This document shows positions 43,291 through 50,986 of a DNA stretch of 64,000 bases, piece by piece. Position 1 is the stretch's first letter. Each line of letters starts with the position of its first letter. The stretch is from JABCZZ01 sp964454545 (GTDB taxonomy: Bacteria > Pseudomonadota > Alphaproteobacteria > Rickettsiales > JABCZZ01): assembly GCA_964454545.1 (NCBI GenBank), contig CAYVTI010000006.1:1-64000 (forward strand). Direction: 5' to 3'. A model generated the notes under the pieces. That model ran no database searches, was not told where the DNA came from, and saw only the letters and a list, made by a program, of their open reading frames with translations. A program made the translations under genes and the position numbers.

Positions 43291-44478
43291 ATGACAGAAA
43301 CTACTTTACGCTTTCTCACCTGCGGCCATGTCGATGACGGAAAATCCACCCTCATCGGACGGCTGCTTTTCGACCTGAATGCCGTGCCCGGCGATCAACT
43401 GACGCATGCTATGAGCGACGGCATAGTCAACCTGGCGCAGATTACCGACGGCCTTGAAGACGAACGCCGTCAGGGCATTACCATTGATGTCGCCTATCGC
43501 TATTTCCGGCGCGGCAAGCGCCATTTCATCGTCGCAGATGCTCCGGGACATCTGGAGTATCTGCGCAATATGGCCGTCGCCGCTTCCAACAGCGATGTGG
43601 CGCTAATCCTGGTGGATGCGGTACACGGCCTGCGCGATCAGACATTGCGCCATAGCCATGTGGCAGCGCTGTTCGGCATCCGCTATTTTGTCATCGTCAT
43701 TAATAAAATGGACAGCATCGGCTATAGTGCCGAAGCATTCCAGAATCTGCGCAATGAATATATCAAGCGTTTCACGAGCACCAATGCAGGCACGGCGGAC
43801 AACGTACATCTGGCATTCATCCCGGTCAGCGCATTGCACGGGGACAACGTGGCGCACACGAGCAAACACATGCCGTGGTATAAGGGCCCTACCCTTGCGG
43901 AATACCTGATGCAACTGCGCACCGACCTGCAATTGCACTTGCGTGGCGGGAATAACAGCCGCCTTGCCATACAATATTCCCTGCCGGGACATGAGGGGCG
44001 CACATTGTTTCAGGCATGGCTCAGCGCAGGACAAATCGCTGTTGGCGAAACATTCCATATATCCGGCGGAAAGGAAAAGATAACGGTGGAAAAATTATAT
44101 CACAGCGGGGCCGAGGCATCGCTTGTATCCGCACCGGCAGCAGTAGCATTCGTGCTCAAAGGCAATCCGGTTCTTCCGCGCGGAACCATTCTCAGCCGTA
44201 CTCCCGTTCGGGAAGATTCCAGCCTGCGTGGCAAGGTGCTATGGCTGGACGAAACCACACCAGCTCCGGAGAGTTACAAAGGAATACTGAAGCTGCATCA
44301 CCGGGAAACGGATGTAATATTGTCTCTGCAAAGTGCAAACGAATTCCTGCATAAAGCAACCATTCAGGCTTCCGGTTCACTGGCATACGATACAGACAGT
44401 ACCTATGATCACACGCGGCAATTCCTGATCATCGATCCGCAAAGCCAGAGAGTAAAAGCCGTGGGCATGTTGCAGTGA
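43291..44478 (+). CDS. cysN: Sulfate adenylyltransferase GTPase subunit CysN (short form)
   Basis: 395 aa. Elongation-factor-like GTPase that drives APS formation. G1 GHVDDGKSTLIGRLL, G2 GITIDVAYRYF, G3 DAPGHLEYLRNM and G4 NKMD are intact. Enteric CysN has about 475 aa; here the last beta-barrel is compressed (it ends FLIIDPQSQRVKAVGML), and there is no fused CysC kinase. That agrees with an APS-type CysH, which does not need PAPS. A palindrome follows and may end the operon. Confidence 0.94.
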   Translation: MTETTLRFLTCGHVDDGKSTLIGRLLFDLNAVPGDQLTHAMSDGIVNLAQITDGLEDERRQGITIDVAYRYFRRGKRHFIVADAPGHLEYLRNMAVAASNSDVALILVDAVHGLRDQTLRHSHVAALFGIRYFVIVINKMDSIGYSAEAFQNLRNEYIKRFTSTNAGTADNVHLAFIPVSALHGDNVAHTSKHMPWYKGPTLAEYLMQLRTDLQLHLRGGNNSRLAIQYSLPGHEGRTLFQAWLSAGQIAVGETFHISGGKEKITVEKLYHSGAEASLVSAPAAVAFVLKGNPVLPRGTILSRTPVREDSSLRGKVLWLDETTPAPESYKGILKLHHRETDVILSLQSANEFLHKATIQASGSLAYDTDSTYDHTRQFLIIDPQSQRVKAVGMLQ

Positions 44479-44501
44479 GAGGCGATGGGTAGTGTCTCCA
44501 T

Positions 44502-44529
44502 CGTCATTCCTGCCTACGCGGGAATGACG
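44502..44529. repeat. Palindromic repeat after cysN
   Basis: CGTCATTCC (44502-44510) and GGAATGACG (44521-44529) form a perfect 9-bp stem with a 10-base loop. It resembles dispersed palindromes common in alphaproteobacterial intergenic DNA and probably marks the end of the cys transcript. Confidence 0.6.
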
Positions 44530-44571
44530 AAAGAAAAATTCGACTGACCCACTGCCATGATAGTAATTGTG

Positions 44572-44599
44572 TTGACAACGCATTCATCCCTTCTATAAT
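44572..44599 (+). promoter_or_regulatory. Consensus sigma-70 promoter of the met operon
   Basis: TTGACA (44572-44577), 16-base spacer, TATAAT (44594-44599): both hexamers are perfect. The predicted transcription start near 44606 coincides with the first base of the SAM-II element. Confidence 0.85.
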
Positions 44600-44606
44600 T
44601 CATGCC

Positions 44607-44660
44607 TCGTGCTCGTTTTAATATCCAACTTGCTGGCACGTTAAACTCAGGCTAAAGCGG
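44607..44660 (+). promoter_or_regulatory. SAM-II riboswitch of the met operon
   Basis: P1 CGTGC (44608-44612) pairs with GCACG (44636-44640). TTTTAA, AACTTGC, GTTAAA and GGCTAAAGCGG match the SAM-II core, and ATCC in the loop can pair with GGAT just after the core as a pseudoknot. GGCTAAA (44650-44656) pairs perfectly with TTTAGCC (44694-44700), which overlaps the terminator 5' arm, giving an antiterminator when SAM is absent. Confidence 0.9.
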
Positions 44661-44698
44661 ATGCTAGGGACGGTGTGTTCCTATGTATTGCGGTTTAG

Positions 44699-44728
44699 CC
44701 TCCATGGATCAACATTGGAGGTTTTTTT
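44699..44728 (+). terminator. Riboswitch-controlled terminator with embedded Shine-Dalgarno
   Basis: CCTCCA (44699-44704) pairs with TGGAGG (44716-44721), followed by seven T that end at the metY ATG. GGAGG in the 3' arm is the metY ribosome site. Confidence 0.9.
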
Positions 44729-46024
44729 ATGTCTACCACTACCCCTCTACAGGATGCCCGGTTCGAAACTCTCTGCCTGCATTCCGGCCTTAACGCAAAA
44801 AATCAGAACGGCGCCAGCCAGATTCCCATATACCAGAGCGCCAGCTTTGTGTTCGAGGATGCGCAATCCGCGTCCGATCTTTTCGCGCTTAAGAAATTCG
44901 GCAATATCTACAGCCGCCTGACCAACCCCACCGTATCCGCGCTGCAGGAACGTCTTGCCGCGCTCGACGGCGGAACCGGCGCCGTTGCCGTGTCTTCAGG
45001 ACACGCGGCACAGCTGGTGGCGCTGTTTAACCTGCTGCAGTCGGGCGATCATATCGTCGTCTCGAAGCAGCTCTATGGCGGTTCCATCACCCAGTTCAGC
45101 AAATCTTTCCGCCAGTTCGGCTGGGAGGCAAGCTTTGTCGATGCCGATGATTTTGACACGGTGCGCGCCGCTATCCGCAAAAACACCAAGGCTGTTTTCG
45201 TGGAAAGCATCGCCAATCCAAGTTGCGCGGTGGCGGATATCGAGAAACTCGCCGATATCGCCCATTCAGCAGGAATTCCTTTGATTGTCGACAATACAGT
45301 CGCTACGCCGTATCTGTGCCGCCCGATTGAATGGGGAGCGGACATCGTAGTGTATTCCACCACTAAATTCTTCACCGGCAACGGCACCACGCTAGGCGGC
45401 GCTATTGTAGAAGCAGGTACTTTCGACTGGTCGCAGAACGATAAATTCCCGCTGCTTGCTAAACCGGACAGTTCCTATCATGGGGTTTCCTTCCACCAGA
45501 ACTTCGGCAACCTGGCCTTTACGGTGCGCTCAATCGCCGTGGGACTGCGCGATCTCGGCACCACGCTTGCCCCATTCAGCGCATTTCTGGTCCTGCTCGG
45601 CACGGAGACATTGCCCTTGCGGATGCAGAAGCACGCGGAAAACGGCATCGACATCGCGCGCTTCCTGCAATCGCATTCCAAAGTGGCATGGGTATCTCAC
45701 GCCGGGCTGGAAGGCAGCAAGCATAAGGCACGCCAGGAAAAATACCTGCCGCGTGGCGCAGGCAGCGTGTTCAGCATCGGCCTGAAAGGCGGATATGAAG
45801 CGGGTAAGAAACTGGTGGAAAATGTCAGCCTGTTTCTGCACCTTGCCAATATCGGCGATGCCAGATCATTGATTCTGCATCCTGCATCCACCTCACATTC
45901 GCAATTGTCCGATGAACAGAAAAAGGAAGCGGGCGCAGGTCCGGAAGTGATACGGCTTTCCATCGGCCTGGAACATGCGGATGATTTGATCCGCGATCTG
46001 GGAATTGCGCTGGCTAAAATTTAA
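44729..46024 (+). CDS. metY: O-acetylhomoserine sulfhydrylase MetY
   Basis: 431-aa Cys/Met-metabolism PLP enzyme. It joins sulfide to O-acetylhomoserine to give homocysteine. Seen: LHSGLNAKNQNGASQIPIY, SRLTNPTVSALQERLAALDG, SSGHAAQ and the PLP-lysine site YSTTKFFTGNGTTLGG. Overall length (about 430) and the long C-terminal part (SFHQNFGNLAF, LPRGAGSVFSIGLKGG) match MetY rather than MetZ or MetB. Its sulfide comes from the cys operon upstream and its other substrate from the fused MetA encoded next. Confidence 0.94.
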   Translation: MSTTTPLQDARFETLCLHSGLNAKNQNGASQIPIYQSASFVFEDAQSASDLFALKKFGNIYSRLTNPTVSALQERLAALDGGTGAVAVSSGHAAQLVALFNLLQSGDHIVVSKQLYGGSITQFSKSFRQFGWEASFVDADDFDTVRAAIRKNTKAVFVESIANPSCAVADIEKLADIAHSAGIPLIVDNTVATPYLCRPIEWGADIVVYSTTKFFTGNGTTLGGAIVEAGTFDWSQNDKFPLLAKPDSSYHGVSFHQNFGNLAFTVRSIAVGLRDLGTTLAPFSAFLVLLGTETLPLRMQKHAENGIDIARFLQSHSKVAWVSHAGLEGSKHKARQEKYLPRGAGSVFSIGLKGGYEAGKKLVENVSLFLHLANIGDARSLILHPASTSHSQLSDEQKKEAGAGPEVIRLSIGLEHADDLIRDLGIALAKI

Positions 46025-46033
46025 AGGTGTTTT

Positions 46034-48163
46034 ATGCCTATCATTCTCCCGCGGGCTTTGCCCGCCTATAATCTGCTTTTGCAAGAGGGATATAATGTAC
46101 TTGCGAGAGAAGAAGCGGTAAACACCAGCGTGCGCATCGGCCTCATCAACCTGATGCCAGGCAAGGAGACGACGGAGGCGCATTTCGCACGCGTGCTGTC
46201 GCACACGCTGGCCCCGGTGGAACTGGTATTGCTGACGCTGTCCTCGCACACATCGCGCCATGTTTCACCGGAGCATATGCATGCGTTCTATGCTCCCTGG
46301 ACCGAGGCACGCAACATGCCATTGCACGGCACCATCATTACCGGCGCGCCGGTGGAACATCTGGAATACGAGCAGGTGGACTACTGGCAGGAAATGGCAG
46401 CCATCCTGGACTGGCTGCGAAGCAGCAGCATTCCTGCGCTGTTTATCTGCTGGGCGGCACAGGCAGCGATCTATCACTATTATGGGGCGCGGAAACAATC
46501 CCTCCCGCATAAACAACTCGGACTGTTTCCACACCGGACAGTGCAGCCGGACCCGCTGCTGCGCGGGTTCAACGATGTATTCGACGTGCCGGTGGCGCGC
46601 AACACGGAGATACCCCGTGCTGCGCTCGCGGCGCTGCCTGAGGTCGATATATTATCCGAGTCGGACTTATCGGGCGTCTACATCGCGCATGACCGCAATA
46701 AGCCGTTTTATTATGTGTTCAATCACCTGGAATACACTTCCGACACGATCGTGGAGGAATATTTCCGCGAACTGCGCGACGGTAAAACCGCACCCTTACC
46801 TTATAATTATTTTCCCGCTGAAGACCCGCAGGAGAATCCCCTTAACCGCTGGCGGTCCCATGCGTCGCTGCTTTACAGCAACTGGGTGCACCAATGCAGC
46901 CAGCCGGTGTACCGTTACCGCAAGGTTTTGAACATCGCCCTTGCGGGTCTTGGCACGGTAGGCGGCCATGTATTGCAGCTATTATATCAGCAGCGTGAAT
47001 TGATTGAGCAGCGCACGGGTTGCGCGGTAAGAATCGTCGGCGTGTCCGCGCGTGACCGTCTTAAGGATCGCGTGAGCGCCGTTCCTGATGATGCGATCTG
47101 GTGTGACAACCCTCTCGATCTGGTCGATCTGCCTGACCTTGATATCGTAGTAGAACTGATCGGCAGCGCAGGCGGCATCAGCCGCTCGTTGATCCGCAAA
47201 GCCCTCGCCGCCAAAAAGCATGTGGTCACCGCCAACAAGGCGCTGATGGCAAACGAAGGCTTAAATCTCATCATTGAAGCGGAGCGGGGGGGAGTGACGC
47301 TCGCCTTTGAAGCAGCCGTGGGAGGGGCGGTACCGGCGATAAAGACCGCGCGCGAAGCGCTGGCGTCCGACAGCATGTCAAGCATCGCCGCCATCCTGAA
47401 CGGAACGGCCAATTACATTCTTTCCGCGATGGAAAGAGAAGGACTGAGCTTTGACGAAGCGCTGGCGCAGGCGCAGAAACTGGGATATGCCGAGGCTGAC
47501 CCGGCTGCCGATATTGACGGGCTGGATACTGCCCACAAGATCAATATCCTTAGCTGCATGAGCTTCGGGCGCAATATACGCCTTGAGGAAGTGCCGGTGA
47601 AAGGCATCCGTAACGTGATTCCTGCCGACATACGCGCAGCGCGTATTTTCGGCCACAGCATTAAATTGCTGGCGCAAAGCTGGAGAGAAGAGGGAAAGAT
47701 CAGCACCCGCGTTTCACCCTATCTGGTGCCGCGCCAGCATCCGCTGGCGGAAGTGAACGGCGCGCATAATGCCATACTCTATACCGGAAATTTTGTCGGA
47801 GAGCTCTTCCTGCGCGGTTTTGGTGCAGGGGGAAAACCTGCGGCGGCGGCAGTGGTTTCCGATATCGTCGACATCGCGCGCCAGCGCAACGTTTTTGCCT
47901 TCAGCATCCCGGCCCGCACCATCCCCACCGTTGCCGCAGCGGCCGATTACTGGCCGCGCCCTTATTATCTACGGGACGCGAAGCCCTTCGCGCTCTCGGC
48001 GCTCGACGTCATCCAGCGCAGCGACATCGTGAGCCACCAGCATGTGGCCATTACCAAGCCGTTGCTGGCGCAGGAGGCAGCCGCGCAGTTTGCGCGCCTG
48101 GCCCAGATGATTCCGCTTTACATACCGGAATCCATTATTCGCTCCCCGGCCCCGGATGCATGA
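46034..48163 (+). CDS. Fusion: homoserine O-acetyltransferase (MetA) - homoserine dehydrogenase
   Basis: 709 aa with two enzymes in one chain. Residues about 1-290 are a MetA-type acyltransferase: RIGLINLMPGKETTE, catalytic Cys in FICWAA (near 139), and HLE with His near 231 and Glu near 233. GAPVE has Glu near 108, the position (E. coli 111) where Glu goes with acetyl-CoA and Gly with succinyl-CoA, so acetyl is predicted. Residues about 297-709 are homoserine dehydrogenase: NAD site ALAGLGTVGGHV, TANKALMANEG, FEAAVGGAVPAIK, ILNGTANYIL and YAEADPAADIDGLD. The C-terminal tail after PYYLRD is short and only faintly like an ACT domain, so feedback control by threonine may be lost. No frameshift or stop in the junction. 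The enzyme would turn aspartate semialdehyde into O-acetylhomoserine for MetY. Confidence 0.93.
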   Translation: MPIILPRALPAYNLLLQEGYNVLAREEAVNTSVRIGLINLMPGKETTEAHFARVLSHTLAPVELVLLTLSSHTSRHVSPEHMHAFYAPWTEARNMPLHGTIITGAPVEHLEYEQVDYWQEMAAILDWLRSSSIPALFICWAAQAAIYHYYGARKQSLPHKQLGLFPHRTVQPDPLLRGFNDVFDVPVARNTEIPRAALAALPEVDILSESDLSGVYIAHDRNKPFYYVFNHLEYTSDTIVEEYFRELRDGKTAPLPYNYFPAEDPQENPLNRWRSHASLLYSNWVHQCSQPVYRYRKVLNIALAGLGTVGGHVLQLLYQQRELIEQRTGCAVRIVGVSARDRLKDRVSAVPDDAIWCDNPLDLVDLPDLDIVVELIGSAGGISRSLIRKALAAKKHVVTANKALMANEGLNLIIEAERGGVTLAFEAAVGGAVPAIKTAREALASDSMSSIAAILNGTANYILSAMEREGLSFDEALAQAQKLGYAEADPAADIDGLDTAHKINILSCMSFGRNIRLEEVPVKGIRNVIPADIRAARIFGHSIKLLAQSWREEGKISTRVSPYLVPRQHPLAEVNGAHNAILYTGNFVGELFLRGFGAGGKPAAAAVVSDIVDIARQRNVFAFSIPARTIPTVAAAADYWPRPYYLRDAKPFALSALDVIQRSDIVSHQHVAITKPLLAQEAAAQFARLAQMIPLYIPESIIRSPAPDA

Positions 48164-48171
48164 GGCTGACG

Positions 48172-48687
48172 CTATTCGCTCCCTATCCAATTGCCAATGG
48201 TTCTGATGGGAATGGAATAGGTGATGAGGGCGCTTTCTTCGCTCGGATTGTGATCGTAAAGTCCCGCATTGGACATATGGTTAAAGACAACTCCTAAGCG
48301 CTGGGCATTGAGAAACTGATAATCTATTTCAATACCCGGGCGGAATATAACCGGCCCTCCCAGAGACTTTCCGTGACCAGGACTATAGCCTCCTATGGCA
48401 AAATTGGGGATAAGGTATAACTGGTCGCGCCACACGGGGATATCCCAGTCCAGTCCGGCATATCCATAGGTGCTGTCATCGGTCGTGACAAATCCGCCCG
48501 CTACGGGACGAATGCCGTATTTAATAGGATCGAAGCGGTATTCCAGGCCGAAAAGGGCGGCGGTATCCTTCTGGCGCATTATATCGAAATAACCCGCGTT
48601 CAGATTAAGATAATCCTGCGCCTCCGCGAGGGGTGTCGGGAACAGCAACGGGAGGAATACTAAAGAAACAAGCGTAAATTTTGACAT
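48172..48687 (-). CDS. PagL-like lipid A 3-O-deacylase
   Basis: 171 aa with signal peptide (cleaved near LAEAQDY). An outer-membrane beta-barrel of eight strands is suggested by alternating hydrophobic patterns. FNHMSNAGLYDHNPSEES carries the His, Ser and Glu expected of the PagL catalytic triad. Such enzymes remove the 3-linked acyl chain from lipid A. An AGAGGAT site precedes the start. It converges on the MetA-Hom gene with 8 bases between. Confidence 0.82.
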   Translation of the reverse strand: MSKFTLVSLVFLPLLFPTPLAEAQDYLNLNAGYFDIMRQKDTAALFGLEYRFDPIKYGIRPVAGGFVTTDDSTYGYAGLDWDIPVWRDQLYLIPNFAIGGYSPGHGKSLGGPVIFRPGIEIDYQFLNAQRLGVVFNHMSNAGLYDHNPSEESALITYSIPIRTIGNWIGSE

Positions 48688-49062
48688 ATATCCTCTTCTG
48701 AAATGGTTGGCCTAAAAAGGGGCTGATATGCAATCCAGTGAAGCAGTTGAATAGCCTGTCATGACATTGCAGAAGGCATGCTTATGCTCTTCCGACCCGG
48801 CTCGCAGGAGTTCGATAGCAGATGATTGCGTTTCGGAAGAGGCAATGGGGATGCCGAGCTCAGTCATGTGAGAATCCGGGGCAATGGAATTGGAATGTGA
48901 ATTTGGAATATGCGCGGCGCAATTCTTGCAGTGGCTCTATCAAAATTCCATGATGACGTTATGATGACATGATTAAGCTCCTGCAAATCAGGAATCTGCT
49001 GTAATCCGGCTGTTCTCTGATTCCGGAGCCAAGTGGCAGCGGACGCTGCCTGCGGCGAATCA
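48688..49062. other. Intergenic region with no recognised gene
   Basis: About 375 bases between the PagL-like and ParB-like genes, both on the minus strand. A 72-codon minus frame has no ribosome site and a composition unlike its neighbours. No repeat, RNA or clear promoter is visible. Confidence 0.4.
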
Positions 49063-49686
49063 TTATCCGCGGGTATTGGCAATGGAAGGTTTTATAAAAC
49101 CGGGCAGTTTCCGCGCATCTTTTGTCTGTGCAAGAAGGACGGCTTGCTCTAAAGCTCTGTCAAAATGTTTCTTAAGCCATTTTTCTTTTATATGCTTCCG
49201 GTAAAAATCCGCCCACAGAAACTCGGCATACGGAGTGGTTACTTTGCTAAAACCACCCGCTTCCCTTACAAATCCGGCGAGGCTGCGATAGGGATTGTCT
49301 TCCAGCGCCTCAAGTTTTTTCGGAATATGCGTGAGTGATCTCCGTTTTCCGTTTGCATCATAAGGATGGACGAAATTAAGCGCCTGCATCTTGTTCCAGA
49401 AAGCTGTTTTGGAAAGCTGTGAGAAATCTTCTTCCACATCCATTGGCGCTGTCTCAAAACGCTCTTCCAGTAACGCAAGGGCAAGATGGTGACGGTCAAT
49501 GACATAGGCCTTCTTATTGGGACCAAGCACTACACGTATCGGATGTTCAAGGATGAAATCCACCAGTTCACATGGACGCTTTTCCAATTGCCTGAGCCGG
49601 GCACGTTTATGCTTTACCTGCAACCGCCCTACGGTTATTTGCGTAGGCTTTAATTGTGATATTTTTACAATAGCGCGAGATACCAT
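49063..49686 (-). CDS. ParB-like nuclease-fold protein (ParBc_2 type)
   Basis: 207 aa. ISQLKPTQITVGRLQVKHK opens the domain, and VLGPNKKAYVIDRHHLALALLEE has the conserved Asp-Arg-His-His of the putative ParB-like nuclease family (the ParBc_2 type), a stand-alone family not involved in partition. Later LTHIPKKLEALEDNPYRSLAGFVREAGG and FLWADFYRKHI are also family-like. Substrate unknown. It stands alone with 250 bases of AT-rich sequence to the tRNA gene. Confidence 0.75.
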   Translation of the reverse strand: MVSRAIVKISQLKPTQITVGRLQVKHKRARLRQLEKRPCELVDFILEHPIRVVLGPNKKAYVIDRHHLALALLEERFETAPMDVEEDFSQLSKTAFWNKMQALNFVHPYDANGKRRSLTHIPKKLEALEDNPYRSLAGFVREAGGFSKVTTPYAEFLWADFYRKHIKEKWLKKHFDRALEQAVLLAQTKDARKLPGFIKPSIANTRG

Positions 49687-49937
49687 ACTTTATGAATTAA
49701 CCGTATTTATCAATATGGGCAATAAGTTTTGATTCTCTATCAGTCTCATCCAAGCATTATAAGAAAACATTTTGCACCGCTTAAAATAGCGGGTTAGAAC
49801 TCTCGTAAATCAGCCTCATAACTGCTTTATGGAAAGTGATTATAAATTCGCGGAAATGTGGATGCGATGCAGTCGCAACGAATCTTTATCTGTTAACAAA
49901 CGGCTAATGAAACGTCAGATACGATTTCGTAAATACG

Positions 49938-50028
49938 TGGCGGATGAGGGGGGATTCGAACCCCCGATACGGTTTTGCCGTATACACACTTTCCAGGCGT
50001 GCGCCTTAAACCACTCGGCCACCCATCC
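49938..50028 (-). tRNA. tRNA-Ser (anticodon GGA)
   Basis: Reading the minus strand: acceptor GGATGGG pairs with CTCATCC, anticodon stem CACGC/GTGTG with loop CTGGAAA (anticodon GGA, reads UCC/UCU), long variable arm as in class II tRNAs, T-loop GGTTCGAATCC and an encoded CCA at 49938-49940. The 5' end is 2 bases from a run of N. Confidence 0.97.
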
Positions 50029-50030
50029 GT

Positions 50031-50130
50031 NNNNNNNNNNNNNNNNNNNNNNNNNNNNNNNNNNNNNNNNNNNNNNNNNNNNNNNNNNNNNNNNNNNNNN
50101 NNNNNNNNNNNNNNNNNNNNNNNNNNNNNN
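50031..50130. other. Assembly gap of 100 N
   Basis: Exactly 100 N, the usual placeholder for a scaffold join of unknown length. Sequence just after it (50131-50190) has inverted GGGGATCAGG and CCTGATTCC, so a repeat may have broken the assembly. Gene order across the gap is not proven. Confidence 0.98.
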
Positions 50131-50307
50131 CGGGGATCAGGTGTCAGGTTCCAGCAATTTCTTAACCGACTCCTGCCCCCTGATTCCTTAATTCGCACCT
50201 TTTTATATACATAATCGAAATATCGTCTATAAATATTTATGCAACCCGTGATAAATTCATACGTCATATATGAGAAAAATGAATAATTACAATAATAAGA
50301 GGGGCAT

Positions 50308-50583
50308 ATGGCTAATGACAATAAAATCCAGAATGCGCAGGACGTATTTCTTAATACGCTGCGCAAGAAGAAAATCCCGGTTACCGTATTCCTATCCAGC
50401 GGCGTAAAGCTTCAGGGCAACATTACCGGCTTCGACAATTTCTGCATGGTGCTGCGCCGTGGCCCGCAGGTCCAGCTGGTATACAAGCATTCCATCGCGA
50501 CCATCGTCCCCTCCGGCCCCGTGAGCCTCTATGAGGAGGAAGGCGAGGAAGAACAGCAGCTGGACATGGCAAAGGCAAGTTAA
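50308..50583 (+). CDS. hfq: RNA chaperone Hfq
   Basis: 91 aa. Sm1 region QDVFLNTLRKKKIPVTVFLSSGVKLQG and Sm2 region QLVYKHSIATIVPS form the hexameric RNA-binding ring; the tail is short and acidic (EEEGEEEQQ). It mediates small RNA pairing. GAGGGG precedes the ATG. The next gene follows after 9 bases. Confidence 0.97.
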   Translation: MANDNKIQNAQDVFLNTLRKKKIPVTVFLSSGVKLQGNITGFDNFCMVLRRGPQVQLVYKHSIATIVPSGPVSLYEEEGEEEQQLDMAKAS

Positions 50584-50592
50584 GAGGGATTC

Positions 50593-50916
50593 ATGGATAA
50601 ATATATTGTTATTCTTGCCTTCTCGCTTCTTACTTTTCCGGCAGTTTCCCTCGCCCAGACATCCGGTTACCATACCCCGCCTACTTCCACGAGCAATGAT
50701 CTGGAACGCGGATCAGCCAACCCGGTCAATAACGGCGTAAACGATTCGCTCTCCATCTACCCTCCGCCGACCGTGATCAGAAGGCCCGCGACAGCAAACC
50801 TGCCGGAATCAGGCGAGGAAACCACTACCCATGATAATCACCGGCACAAACACAAAAAGAAAACGGCCGGAGACGCCGTCACTCCCGATGCCAATCCCGC
50901 CGGAACCGGGCGCTAA
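50593..50916 (+). CDS. Hypothetical secreted protein
   Basis: 107 aa with a signal peptide (about 1-21, ending VSLAQTSG). The mature part is Pro/Ser/Asn-rich and disordered, with a basic patch HDNHRHKHKKK near 80-90 that might bind metal or anionic surfaces. No family. It lies 9 bases after hfq and 70 bases before lepA. Confidence 0.55.
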   Translation: MDKYIVILAFSLLTFPAVSLAQTSGYHTPPTSTSNDLERGSANPVNNGVNDSLSIYPPPTVIRRPATANLPESGEETTTHDNHRHKHKKKTAGDAVTPDANPAGTGR

Positions 50917-50986
50917 GGCACAGAACATATTAAAAGCTTGAAAACTTGCGCCGCCGCATTATGGTGGCGGTCTTTCGGGCCCTATT

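Noticed and set aside
48864..49082. 72-codon minus frame between pagL-like and ParB-like genes
   Set aside because: No ribosome site, overlaps the end of the ParB-like gene, no recognisable features.
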